Shown piece after piece: positions 31,500 through 39,689 of a stretch of DNA of 64,000 nucleotides. Below the pieces are notes generated by a model that was not told where the DNA came from, searched no databases, and saw only the letters and a program-made list of their open reading frames with translations. The DNA lies in the NCBI GenBank assembly GCA_947168065.1, contig CAMVKH010000004.1:1-64000 (forward strand). Direction: 5' to 3'. Every line of letters starts with the position of its first letter. Positions within the stretch are counted from its first letter, which is position 1. A program made the position numbers and the translations under genes. Source of the DNA: an uncultured Bacteroidales bacterium (lineage in GTDB: Bacteria; Bacteroidota; Bacteroidia; Bacteroidales; UBA932).

Positions 31500-31949
31500 C
31501 TACTGAAAATCTACCCTTATTACCTTTTTACAGAAGACATTGACAGGAACTCCATCCTTTTTCCCGCACGACCAGTTTTGCAACGTTGACAAAGATTTTA
31601 TACATGCATTCTCTAGCGGGGTTAATTCATCGTTCATCTTTCCTTCTATTTCCGGGTTCACCAATCTGCCCTTTTTATCAATAATAAACTTGACAAGTAC
31701 AGATGTTTGCAGGCTGTCATTCGGTGAATAGTTATACTGAAGACCTTTGTTAAAGTCTGTTATATAATCAATTTCCCCGTTTTTATAAACAGGCATCTCT
31801 TCAACTAGCAGATAAACAGTATCACATAATACAGGATCATAATAAAAAGTCTTGGAATCATCCCTATTTCTTCCACAAGAAAAGAGGATAATTAAGCAAT
31901 TACAAAGAATAAAGACACTATAGACTATGAACCGTTGACGACGAAGCAT
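31500..31949 (-). CDS. Lipoprotein with TonB C-terminal-like domain
   Basis: 149 residues. Signal peptide with lipobox LIILFSC (Cys about 25). The rest resembles the TonB_C fold of energy transducers: MPVYKNGEIDYITDFNKGLQYNY, VLVKFIIDKKGRLVNPEI, an A-x-K-x-L helix LENACIKSLSTLQNWSCGKKDGVPVNVFCKKVIRVDF. It lacks the N-terminal membrane helix and Pro-rich spacer that real TonB proteins need, so it probably does not transduce energy; lipid-anchored TonB_C proteins are frequent in Bacteroidota with unknown function. Confidence 0.75.
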   Translation of the reverse strand: MLRRQRFIVYSVFILCNCLIILFSCGRNRDDSKTFYYDPVLCDTVYLLVEEMPVYKNGEIDYITDFNKGLQYNYSPNDSLQTSVLVKFIIDKKGRLVNPEIEGKMNDELTPLENACIKSLSTLQNWSCGKKDGVPVNVFCKKVIRVDFQ

Positions 31950-32064
31950 AAAGTGAGCAGATGCTTAATACCTTACAAATATACTCAATAAACGCGGTAG
32001 AGGCAAGCGTTAGGACACAAACAACGATGTCGGTCACAATGCTCTACCACTTATTCAGCTATCA

Positions 32065-32229
32065 ATGCCTTCTTTTGAATCTCATATCTTTATACCACAA
32101 ACAGCGTTTATTGAGGCGAATCATTTCATTAATTGGCGTATAATAGAAAATATCGAAGTTGATGGGCTGTGGGAAGGATATGAAAAAGAGGTTACTATTC
32201 CTATCAGACACCCGATAGGTAGTGTTTGA
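32065..32229 (+). CDS. Small duplicated ORF, 54 aa (possible gene fragment)
   Basis: Encodes MPSFESHIFIPQTAFIEANH... ending TIPIRHPIGSV. An identical stretch occurs at 35649-35809 without a start codon. No signal peptide or known domain. The shape (Trp/Ile-rich strands, abrupt start) suggests the 3' end of a larger lost gene carried along in the repeat rather than a real small protein. The preceding 31950-32064 shows no gene. Confidence 0.3.
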   Translation: MPSFESHIFIPQTAFIEANHFINWRIIENIEVDGLWEGYEKEVTIPIRHPIGSV

Positions 32230-32384
32230 GTGCGACCACAGAATGAAGATTCAGAGGCTGGTGTCCATTCTGTGGCCGCATCCTGCCTTCTTTTGCCGCG
32301 ACGACATGCTGAGTGCTCCTACATTGTCGTCGCGTAGCAATTTCGGGCATTTTCACCCCGAACACGGCCGCGACGACATCGTGA
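32069..32384. repeat. 315-bp direct duplication, unit 1
   Basis: Matches 35649-35964 at constant offset 3580 with a single visible difference (T/G at 32335). Contains the 54-codon ORF, the CCACAGAATG hairpin and the left part of the CGCGACGAC element. Confidence 0.9.
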
Positions 32385-32418
32385 GCCAATCCACAGTGTC
32401 GTCGCGTCGAAACTGGAT
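32236..32418. repeat. Composite triple-hairpin repeat, copy B
   Basis: Hairpin 1: CCACAGAATG (32236-32245) with CATTCTGTGG (32266-32275). A constant linker (CCGCATCCTGCCTTCTTTTG) leads to hairpin 2, CGCGACGACA with TGTCGTCGCG (about 32298-32334), and hairpin 3, CGCGACGACA with TGTCGTCGCG (about 32370-32406). Lies between the 54-codon ORF and a convergent small membrane-protein gene. Confidence 0.8.
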
Positions 32419-32448
32419 CAGCGCATGCTGCCCGTCGCTGCAGCGCCA

Positions 32449-32763
32449 TTATTTGTTCTCACTCACTATCCATTCGCGAAAGAATGGATCCTCCATATTA
32501 CGAATATTTTCGTTACGACTTTTTTCGTAATGCGAATGAATAATGGCCATAGAATGATAATTAACCCGGCACTTTGAGTCTATCGTACCCATTACGACCT
32601 GCGTTGGTCCATGATTAATCAAATTATTGATATATAATTGATTGAGCACTGCCCATATAATTACAATCCCTACTAGTATTATTCCAACGTAGTTGCTTGA
32701 AAAATGATGTTTTGTGTCACCACTCTCTTGTTTGCGTTTACTGGTTTTTTGCTTTTTTGCCAT
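32449..32763 (-). CDS. Small single-pass membrane protein
   Basis: 104 residues: a Lys/Ser-rich cytoplasmic N terminus (KKQKTSKRKQESGDTK), one membrane helix (about 24-44, YVGIILVGIVIIWAVLNQLYI) and a 60-residue outside domain with His/Ser/Asn residues (CRVNYHSMAIIHSHYEKSRNEN). Family not recognised. Follows the same direction as its neighbours. Between it and the next gene (32764-32944) there is only a degenerate repeat with the CATCCTATGGCCGC motif. Confidence 0.6.
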   Translation of the reverse strand: MAKKQKTSKRKQESGDTKHHFSSNYVGIILVGIVIIWAVLNQLYINNLINHGPTQVVMGTIDSKCRVNYHSMAIIHSHYEKSRNENIRNMEDPFFREWIVSENK

Positions 32764-32944
32764 AGAAATACTGGTTATGGTCTCATCCTATTCACAATAA
32801 AGATAATTATCAACCTTGCGGTCACAGACTGGGCACCAGCCACGAATCTTCATCCTATGGCCGCTGGTCTCCGTCATAAATGCTCAATACACAAAGAACA
32901 AAACTGCCCTTCCGGTACCACGCTAGCCCCTGTTATTCTTTCAG

Positions 32945-33582
32945 CTAAAAAAGATTCAACGATTGCTTTGGAATAAAAATATGGATACACGATTCTATAT
33001 GATATATACTACGAAGTTCGTTTGTCTTTAGAACCAGCTTGGTCGGTATATATTTGTCCTGATGTTTCAAGTAATCTTCTGTATTCTTGATAACTAGATT
33101 GTCACCTTTGTTATCACTTTTGTTATAAATATACTTTGACTGCTTGAAGTCAATTCCAGCGTTATGAATATTGATCATGGGAATGAACAGTACATAATAC
33201 ATATCCGGCTGATTAACAAGTTGGATAGGCTTTAACAAGTACTCCGACCGATTGATCACCTGTCTCTCTAATATCGCCTTAACCCTTTCACTTATACATG
33301 CAATCATTCCGGGACGATTGTAATAGACATCCATGAAATCCAAAGGCCTTTTATAATCAAGTTCTCCTATCAGCGGGTCAGGGTAGCGCTCCAGGATTAC
33401 GGGTATCTTATCAAAATACTCATGAAATGATTCTCCCCTTCCGCATACAATAGCTTCTTCAACTCATCAAGAAACCCCGGCGTTAAAATCCTAACAGACT
33501 GAGGATGAGTCCTTCCCTTGAGATACTTTTCTTCCCAAGACACTTCGATTATTTGGTACTGGTTTACCTTATTCGAACTCAT
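32945..33582 (-). pseudogene. Imm11-like protein gene, frameshifted in a G-run
   Basis: Two minus-strand frames make one protein of about 211 residues. The first (33582 down to 33397) runs MSSNKVNQYQIIEV...LDELKKLLYAEG; at a GGGG tract near 33437-33440 the frame is lost. Adding one G restores ESFHEYFDKIPVILERYPDPLIGELDYKRPLDFMDVYYNRPGM and joins the second frame, which ends at 32945. The restored C-terminal half (RPGMIACISERVKAILERQ...YYVLFIPMINIHNAGIDFKQS) resembles the Imm11/DUF1629 group, known as immunity proteins of polymorphic toxins. Its ATG overlaps the TGA of the upstream gene (ATGA). Family call tentative; frameshift well supported. Confidence 0.6.
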
Positions 33583-34925
33583 TTCTTTGACCTGATCTTT
33601 GAAAATGGGGTTACTCGATACTTCTTGAATCTGGTCGGATCATTGTCCGAAAACACATATCTTACATATGGCTTTCCGTCATTGATCACAGCGTCAGGCC
33701 TTATCGGCAAAACAGGGAGGACGATGGTATCAACTTGATTGAAAGCCTGCAAGGTGTTGATTGTTTGCTCAGACAAGGATTTGGTGGCGTTGTCCCAATA
33801 AAACAACTTACCCTCATATTCAAAAACAATTGTCGGGAAAGCCGAATAATTAATGACGACATTTGAATCATCCGCCCAAATCGACGGATGTTCCGAACTC
33901 CATTCAGATATGACTATTACGTTTTGAGACGTCAAGGTGTCATAATAGAAAACCGTATCATTGTCCTCGTCTATCCTAAATGTTACCGTGTTCCCTTTCG
34001 GTTCTATCTGGAGGCATGGTTTGTTGTCTTCCCCTATGATTATTATCTCTTTTGAAGGGTCGCCTTCCGAAGCAATCACGGCAAACAAATCATTGTCACG
34101 CAAAAGTCTTTTTTCCTTATGGACGAAATCATTTATGGCCGTGAAGTATGACTCATCTTCGAAGATTTCGGGTATCTTGTGAAGATAGATTCCATTCAAG
34201 TCATCGGACGTATAGATCGCATTATGAGCTTTTGCCTCGATTGCTACGATTTCTGTCGGGGAGATCTGGAGACCTTTAATGCCCAGATTCGGAGCCACGG
34301 CAATTCCCAGGAGCGTATCTGCCGGAAAAACCGGAATCAAATCGAAGTTATAGGAACGAAAGACTTTTAACTTGTTGTTTGACCGAACTTTCGAGTTGTC
34401 CTTGATAGGACTGATTATTTTGAAGGTCGAGTCATTCCTGGATGCGTAGATCAGGTAATACGATTCCTTTTTTTGTATTCTTATGATTCTATACTCGGCC
34501 GTATTACCCACATGGGCGACCCGGTCCGAGCAAGAGAATAGTAGAAGAAATAATAAACCGAGTATCATCATTTTTCCGACCATCCCCTTCCAGTCTGAAA
34601 TAGCGACTCCGTCGTCATTGAGATGAGCCCCCACTGCTTCAGACCAGTATGTCACAAAAACCTCAGGATTGGTTTTTTGTAGTTCATTCTGGATAATAGC
34701 CCTGAGTCTCAACCCTTCTTTATCAAGATCTATTACGGCTCCTTTGCGAAGCTGTCTGCGGTATTCCTTAAAACCATTATATTTGGAAAGCCTATATCTT
34801 TCTAACCAAGCCGCTAACTCTTCCCTTGTTTGCTGCGTAAGAGAAAGCGTCCGGATGTCGATAGGCATCCCGTCAAGATGGAACAACCCTGTCCCTGACA
34901 ATTGTCCGTCCAGCTGGATATACAT
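33579..34925 (-). CDS. Composite protein: small cytosolic-type domain joined to a lipoprotein-like domain
   Basis: 448 residues from ATG 34925. Residues 1-112 (MYIQLDGQLSGTGLFHLDG...WSEAVGAHLNDDGVAISDW) look like a self-contained small protein with no signal peptide. At about residue 118 a second Met cluster starts a perfect lipoprotein signal, MMILGLLFLLLFSC, followed by about 315 residues of beta-rich exported-type sequence (YRIIRIQKKESYYLIYASRND...). The C terminus is basic (RFKKYRVTPFSKIRSKK). No stop separates the parts, so either two genes fused by an in-frame deletion, or translation restarts at the internal ATG. Function unknown; overlaps the Imm11-like pseudogene by 4 nt, as toxin-immunity or operon partners do. 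Confidence 0.55.
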   Translation of the reverse strand: MYIQLDGQLSGTGLFHLDGMPIDIRTLSLTQQTREELAAWLERYRLSKYNGFKEYRRQLRKGAVIDLDKEGLRLRAIIQNELQKTNPEVFVTYWSEAVGAHLNDDGVAISDWKGMVGKMMILGLLFLLLFSCSDRVAHVGNTAEYRIIRIQKKESYYLIYASRNDSTFKIISPIKDNSKVRSNNKLKVFRSYNFDLIPVFPADTLLGIAVAPNLGIKGLQISPTEIVAIEAKAHNAIYTSDDLNGIYLHKIPEIFEDESYFTAINDFVHKEKRLLRDNDLFAVIASEGDPSKEIIIIGEDNKPCLQIEPKGNTVTFRIDEDNDTVFYYDTLTSQNVIVISEWSSEHPSIWADDSNVVINYSAFPTIVFEYEGKLFYWDNATKSLSEQTINTLQAFNQVDTIVLPVLPIRPDAVINDGKPYVRYVFSDNDPTRFKKYRVTPFSKIRSKK

Positions 34926-34959
34926 TTCAAGCACTGATTATTTCCACTTCTCAAAGATA

Positions 34960-35619
34960 TCAAAAAGATGGAGAAGAGGCAAACACTTTCTTGCTGGCCC
35001 TCAGTCTTATCAGCAACAACGGACCAGGTGTTATGCCCTGTTCCCTGAATGATTTCGTCGTTACCCTCAGCGGTTCAATACTTCTGTGAATAATGGTCGT
35101 ATCTTGATTCAGATACTCCCAATTTGGAACGACATGAAAAGAATTATGCCATGTTTCAAATTCGACGATAACATAGGGATAGCGGGGAAGTACCCTTAAG
35201 TAGTCATACTTATCTATCACTTCTTTAATCAAATCATTATCTTCGATAAATAATTCGTCATCTATTGTTGCTGATTTCATCCGGCGGCATAAAGAAGTGT
35301 CTCCGGTCACTTTGAAAGATTCAACGCCTAATACAATTGAATCATTGGAAATGAATATATCCGGAGTTTCATGCGTCTTATTAATCCATATAACCGGACC
35401 ATTGATTCGATCAAGCGGTCCTTCAATTTCCTGCAAATCTTTGGAAAGATAAAAGGCTTTGTACTTTTCCCCAGTAATATCTACCATTCTGGCATACCAT
35501 TCCGTAGACGGAATCATGAAAATACCATCATAGCTATATTGATCGTCAGCGCTATATCTTGAGAAGCATCCGGAAGTCAATACTACGCACACTAGAAATA
35601 ACAAAAACTTCTTTGTCAT
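34960..35619 (-). CDS. Hypothetical lipoprotein, 219 aa
   Basis: Signal peptide with a canonical lipobox VLTSGC (Cys at 18), then a soluble domain of alternating short strands (YDGIFMIPSTEWYARMVDITGEKYKAFYLSKD, PYVIVEFETWHNSFHVVPNWEYLN). Family not recognised. First gene of a minus-strand set with the composite protein and the Imm11-like pseudogene (34-nt gap, then 4-nt overlap), so the three are probably one operon. Upstream (35620-36002) there is no intact gene: it holds the second copy of the 54-codon segment and repeat copy C. Confidence 0.7.
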   Translation of the reverse strand: MTKKFLLFLVCVVLTSGCFSRYSADDQYSYDGIFMIPSTEWYARMVDITGEKYKAFYLSKDLQEIEGPLDRINGPVIWINKTHETPDIFISNDSIVLGVESFKVTGDTSLCRRMKSATIDDELFIEDNDLIKEVIDKYDYLRVLPRYPYVIVEFETWHNSFHVVPNWEYLNQDTTIIHRSIEPLRVTTKSFREQGITPGPLLLIRLRASKKVFASSPSF

Positions 35620-35648
35620 ATTTGTCTTTCTTTTTCAGCCATCAGTTT

Positions 35649-36002
35649 CTTCTTTTGAATCTCATATCTTTATACCACAAACAGCGTTTATTGAGGCGAA
35701 TCATTTCATTAATTGGCGTATAATAGAAAATATCGAAGTTGATGGGCTGTGGGAAGGATATGAAAAAGAGGTTACTATTCCTATCAGACACCCGATAGGT
35801 AGTGTTTGAGTGCGACCACAGAATGAAGATTCAGAGGCTGGTGTCCATTCTGTGGCCGCATCCTGCCTTCTTTTGCCGCGACGACATGCTGAGTGCTCCT
35901 ACATTGTCGTCGCGGAGCAATTTCGGGCATTTTCACCCCGAACACGGCCGCGACGACATCGTGAACCACCCCACAGCGTCGTCGCGTCGAAACTGGCTCA
36001 GC
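35649..36002. repeat. Composite hairpin repeat copy C with duplicated left flank (mosaic)
   Basis: The left 315 bp (35649-35964) copy 32069-32384; the right end from about 35946 copies 27951 onward. CCACAGAATG hairpin at 35816-35855, first CGCGACGAC hairpin near 35878-35914, second near 35949-35986 with the A-type loop (GTGAACCACCCCACAG) instead of the B-type loop. The changeover falls inside the repeat. The 54-codon segment here lacks its start codon. Confidence 0.85.
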
Positions 36003-36669
36003 TTAAAAAAGGAAGCCGTATCGTAGCGTTATGGCGGGAGTGAAGACGTTCTGTCCTTGAACGTCGGTTCTGGTAGAATAAGATGGAGTGTCAGGTGTTC
36101 CACTATCTGTTGTGACGCGGTTCACGATGGCGCTTTGCTGCAATAGAAGGCCGAGCGACAAGGCGCTTCTTCTTCCTATTCTCCAGCCCAGTTGGGGCTC
36201 AACAAAGAACCCATTATAGCAAGGTTTCTTCTTACCGCCAGGTATCCAGTTGGCGCTGTAATAAGACAATACACCTATTGAATAGCCGGCATCCAAATTG
36301 GCGAATAGTTTCTCTTTACCATATCCAAAACGCAGGAATAGGGGGACATCCTGTTCGTTGCAGAAAGACCGGCTCTTGTTTCCATTATTGGTAATATACT
36401 GAAGGCAGGGCTTGGAGATGCGCATTCCCGCCCCAGCGCCAAAATTGAAACCTCTCCCAAGATCATATTGTGCAACAAACTCCGGGGTAATGGTGAAGAG
36501 GGGGCCCTTCCCGATACCGGCTCCGGCAGCAACTTCCACTGAATAAGAAAAGCGGTTTTGTGCCAAAAGCGCAAAGGAGATCAGGCTAAGAACGAGAATG
36601 GAAGTAATCTTCTTCATCGGTAAAAACAATTGGTAATCATTTATATAAGACCAACGGGATAATTATGTA
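35946..36669. repeat. 720-bp direct duplication, unit 2
   Basis: Copy of 27951-28674 (offset 7995). Includes the whole beta-barrel gene, and beyond its start the last ten codons (YIIIPLVLYK on the minus strand, 36640-36669) of the neighbouring lipoprotein gene, here without the rest of that gene. That truncated tail marks the end of the duplicated segment. Confidence 0.9.
36003..36617 (-). CDS. Outer-membrane beta-barrel protein, copy 2
   Basis: Identical in all 204 residues to the protein at 28008-28622: signal peptide, alternating aromatic strands and terminal RYGFLF. Start at ATG 36617, the same MKKITSILV as copy 1; an in-frame upstream Met would add four residues. Unlike copy 1 it is not preceded by its lipoprotein partner, only by that gene's last ten codons, so its promoter must come from new upstream sequence (36670-36726, which shows no clear -7 box). 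Perfect protein identity with a few flanking differences points to a recent duplication or gene conversion. Confidence 0.8.
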   Translation of the reverse strand: MKKITSILVLSLISFALLAQNRFSYSVEVAAGAGIGKGPLFTITPEFVAQYDLGRGFNFGAGAGMRISKPCLQYITNNGNKSRSFCNEQDVPLFLRFGYGKEKLFANLDAGYSIGVLSYYSANWIPGGKKKPCYNGFFVEPQLGWRIGRRSALSLGLLLQQSAIVNRVTTDSGTPDTPSYSTRTDVQGQNVFTPAITLRYGFLF

Positions 36670-36726
36670 GATAGAAACCACAACGGAACAACGATTCATC
36701 ATCTGATCATTTATAGTTTTCTCAGG

Positions 36727-37326
36727 CTAAATAAACCCGTCAAACGGCGTCAATTCATTGGCGAAAGTAAGGTTAATGACATCGCCCGCCTTGGAAATGA
36801 TGACGATATCTATGTCTGTTTCTTCCGGATCAATGGCGGACAGTTGATACGAATTGATCCGTACCTCCTTAATCAGGTCATGCCCGTTTTCGTACTTGCC
36901 TTGATTCATGGGGATTATCAAATTGCTGCCGAGCCCCAGCGATTCGTCGAGTCCCAGAATACATATTCTATCAATCTGCTGACCCGGTTTCGTGTACTCG
37001 ACACCGTTATGAAAGAAACCATCAATCCAAGCCAAAGGTTCCGCTTCTCCCAGATTGTATCCCTGAGGATATTTTTCACGGTAGAAATGACTGTATTGGG
37101 CTGATCCCTCCTTGATGTCGGGGATACCGCCACCCATAAACGCGGATCCAATGGAAATAATCATCGTTCCTTTTTTAGACAATAGCTTTGAATCTACCAT
37201 GGACTGTTTGGCAGGCTTGATGACGAGGGCATTCCGATTGCCTCTATTGATATTGTACGTTTCGCACCCACTCAGGCATACTACCAGAAGGAGCGAAGAA
37301 AGGATAATATGGATATTTTTTCTCAT
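36727..37326 (-). CDS. Hypothetical lipoprotein, 199 aa
   Basis: Lipobox CLSGC (Cys at about 21) after a typical signal. The soluble part has a conserved-looking GTMIISIGSAFMGGGIPDIKEG strand-loop, AWIDGFFHNGVEY, and ends INLTFANELTPFDGFI. Family unknown. Its upstream region (37344-37380, AAAGATGCACAAG... on the plus strand) is similar to that of two other island lipoprotein genes (at 41092 and 48887), suggesting shared control. Confidence 0.7.
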   Translation of the reverse strand: MRKNIHIILSSLLLVVCLSGCETYNINRGNRNALVIKPAKQSMVDSKLLSKKGTMIISIGSAFMGGGIPDIKEGSAQYSHFYREKYPQGYNLGEAEPLAWIDGFFHNGVEYTKPGQQIDRICILGLDESLGLGSNLIIPMNQGKYENGHDLIKEVRINSYQLSAIDPEETDIDIVIISKAGDVINLTFANELTPFDGFI

Positions 37327-37383
37327 AGTGTTTATAAGTGTTTGATATAAAGATGCACAAGTATTACCAAATTTGCGTAAGTG

Positions 37384-38207
37384 TCAGCGGAAAAAGCGGA
37401 GGTATTGTTCCTTGTTCAGGGAGGATGAATTCTGGATGCTTTCCTTCAGACGGGACTTGCGGGCATACGTGGCTGGGATCGACGGGATTTGGAAGGCCGC
37501 CTTCAAGATGCTGGCATCAAAACCCGCAAAAACGAAACTCACGAAATGATAGTCGGACTCCGCTTCATCGGGAAAATCGGCTCGATAATGTACCATTACG
37601 TCATCAAACAGTTCATTCAGACGACGTTCCAGCAGTATTTGCCCTTCCTTGTCTCCCGACAGGCGGGCAATCGCATTCGTCGCTTCATAATACACATTCT
37701 CGCGAACATCAAGGATATCATTGTTGCCAGGATGATAGTACGCCTTGTACAGCTGACCCCACTCCCGGAAAGACGATTGCAGATGCATGGTATACTCCCG
37801 TTGCAGCTGCGCCTGTTGGACATTCATCTCGGCCACTTTGTCGGAAAGAGCCGTAACCGCCTCCTGAAGGGAGGCATTCTCCTGCTCGAGCTCCAGGCTT
37901 TTCTCGCGGTCCTGTTCATGTTTACGCTTAACCTGAAGAATTGCAACAATCGCTGCTGTCAACAGAAGCAATACCACAAAGCCCCAGATCAGCCAGTGAT
38001 TGACCAGCTTGCGCCGGGCTGCTGTTTCTGACTCCCGGTTCACTTCCTCCAAGAAGTCTTTTTGGGCTTTGATGGCAGACTGTCTGAAAGCTTTCTTAAC
38101 GTTTTCATTTTGGATGTCAGATGCCGCCTTTTGAAGAAGAAATGCAGATAAATAATCTCCCGAATAGGCATCGGCCATGCTTTTCCAGTAGTCATAAACA
38201 TATAATT
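37384..38207 (-). pseudogene. C-terminal half of TPR membrane sensor gene, cut by IS insertion
   Basis: Reads YVYDYWKSMADAYSGDYLSAFLLQK at the break, then one membrane helix (HWLIWGFVVLLLLTAAIVAIL), a Gln/Glu/Leu coiled coil (LELEQENASLQEAVTALSDKVAEMN) and a C-terminal helical domain (FREWGQLYKAYYHPGNNDILDVRENVYYEATNAIARLSGD) typical of Bacteroidales TPR-TM-coiled-coil regulators. An internal ATG at 38178 could still give a 264-residue membrane fragment. The N-terminal half is at 39690-40568; removing the IS and one ATAATT copy rejoins the frame exactly (SSQLYVYDYWKS), giving about 565 residues. Confidence 0.9.
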
Positions 38208-39689
38208 CAATAGTTCGTTAACTTTTTCCCAGGCCTAAGCGGCTCTGGATGTAAATAAAACCAGTTCTTTGAAAAGTTTGTCAATAACTTGTGGGTTCGG
38301 TCGCAGACCGGACACGCAAATAAATCGCTCAAGCATGTAGGCGTTATGGATCATCGACTTGCAGGAAGATACAGAAAACGTAACTCCGAGGTTCTTGCAG
38401 GCGGCCTTAGCCAGGTTGATACTGGCGAAGGAAGCGTTGAAGTGGAACTCCAGTCTCCGAAGGTCTCTGGCCTGACAGTCGTTGAGCCCGGCGTAAGATT
38501 TGGCATCGCGAAAGCAGAACTCCAGCTGGAAACGCGTTCTGTAGCAGTTGATTACATCACGGGTGGTCATGGACTCGTCCGTGCTGAAGTAGATTTGCCA
38601 CTTGTCCATCGAGTCCTCATCCGGATACCAGATGGCAACCTTAATGAAGCGTTTGAGGGACTTCGAATAGGCCTTGAGGCCAAACAGACGCCCCTTGTCC
38701 ACGTGGAGTTCAACGCAGCGGGTAGGGTCAAGGTTGGCAAAGTCAATCTTGCCGTCGTACCATCTGGGATGGCCCCGCTTGCCGCTGGGCTTTTCCGTTG
38801 TGGGATACCACAGGGCGGCATCGTTCCGCATGCGGCTGACCACGTGAAAGCCCTCGTCCAAAAGCGGCAGAACAAAGGTCTGCTTGGCAAAGAAGGCATC
38901 CGCGACAAGAAGTTTGGATATGGCCTGAAGCCTGTCCTTCATGGATATCAGGAGTTCCCGATACCAGTCGACCAGGTTGTAGTCCATCTCCTCAAGGGTC
39001 TTGGCGTTGGGTGTCTGAAGGGCACCTAGAGCCATGCAATCGTGATTCTCAACGTCAATCAGGCCAATGCCCAGCAGTTCGAGGCCTCTCTTGGGACCTC
39101 CGGCAGCTCCAGACCAGAACTTTCCGAACCACGGAGTCTTGTTTCCCACCTTGGGGATAAAGCTCGGGTCCACCGCTATGGCTCTGAACTTTCCCGTACA
39201 CACCTTGTTCGCAAGGAAGAGGTTGAACGCGAACCAGTCAAAGTCATCCCGGGTGAAGGTGTTCCGGTAGGTCTGTTCTGCGAACTCGCCATACCGGCCC
39301 ATCTGCAGGAAATTGATCTTATCAGGTATCGCCATGAAGAGTTTTAGGGTATCGATGATTACTTTCTCGAAAGGTTTGCCTAAATTTGCTACTGATTTGA
39401 GGGCTTCAATGACCTCGGATTGGTATTGCGTAAGTGCGTTTGCGTTATTCATAACTTAAAGCGTAGGATACTCTAAGTTACTAATAATCAGCGACTTATG
39501 CAATACTTTTCTGCTTTGTTTTCGGCGCTTTACGCATCCTCTTTTTCGGAGTATTTGCACCCATTCTCAGCAGCCTTCTGAGCGGTCGTTATTGACAGTG
39601 TTTTCAATGAACTTTTGTTGTTAAACTGTATGTTTTCGTTTAGTCCGCCGCCTTGCGGCTCCTAAACATAAAATTTACCGAAGTATTGA
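38208..39689. mobile_element. Complete IS4-like insertion sequence, 1482 bp
   Basis: Left end CAATAGTTCGTTAACTTTTT (38208-38227) and right end, read inward on the minus strand, CAATACTTCGGTAAATTTTA (39670-39689): 20-bp terminal inverted repeats with 4 mismatches. Flanked by a 6-bp direct repeat ATAATT (38202-38207 and 39690-39695). One transposase on the minus strand and about 235 bp of non-coding right end. The element interrupts a TPR gene whose frame is restored by its precise removal. Confidence 0.92.
38235..39452 (-). CDS. IS4-family DDE transposase
   Basis: 405 residues. Catalytic core: first Asp in AIAVDPSF, second in LLVADAFFAK, and the IS4 YREK signature YRTRFQLEFCFRDAK (Y-x2-R-x3-E-x6-K) with the catalytic Glu. 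All are intact, so the element may be active. The N-terminal 90 residues form a helical DNA-binding part. The gene fills most of the element and ends 27 bp from its left inverted repeat. Confidence 0.9.
   Translation of the reverse strand: MNNANALTQYQSEVIEALKSVANLGKPFEKVIIDTLKLFMAIPDKINFLQMGRYGEFAEQTYRNTFTRDDFDWFAFNLFLANKVCTGKFRAIAVDPSFIPKVGNKTPWFGKFWSGAAGGPKRGLELLGIGLIDVENHDCMALGALQTPNAKTLEEMDYNLVDWYRELLISMKDRLQAISKLLVADAFFAKQTFVLPLLDEGFHVVSRMRNDAALWYPTTEKPSGKRGHPRWYDGKIDFANLDPTRCVELHVDKGRLFGLKAYSKSLKRFIKVAIWYPDEDSMDKWQIYFSTDESMTTRDVINCYRTRFQLEFCFRDAKSYAGLNDCQARDLRRLEFHFNASFASINLAKAACKNLGVTFSVSSCKSMIHNAYMLERFICVSGLRPNPQVIDKLFKELVLFTSRAA

Noticed and set aside
31500-31949. TonB energy transducer
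   Set aside because: Lacks the membrane helix and Pro-rich spacer; lipid-anchored TonB_C-like fold only.
33579-34925. Rhs-type or polymorphic toxin C terminus
   Set aside because: The basic C-terminal end and overlap with an Imm11-like gene are suggestive, but there is no toxin domain, no pre-toxin linker and no delivery domain.
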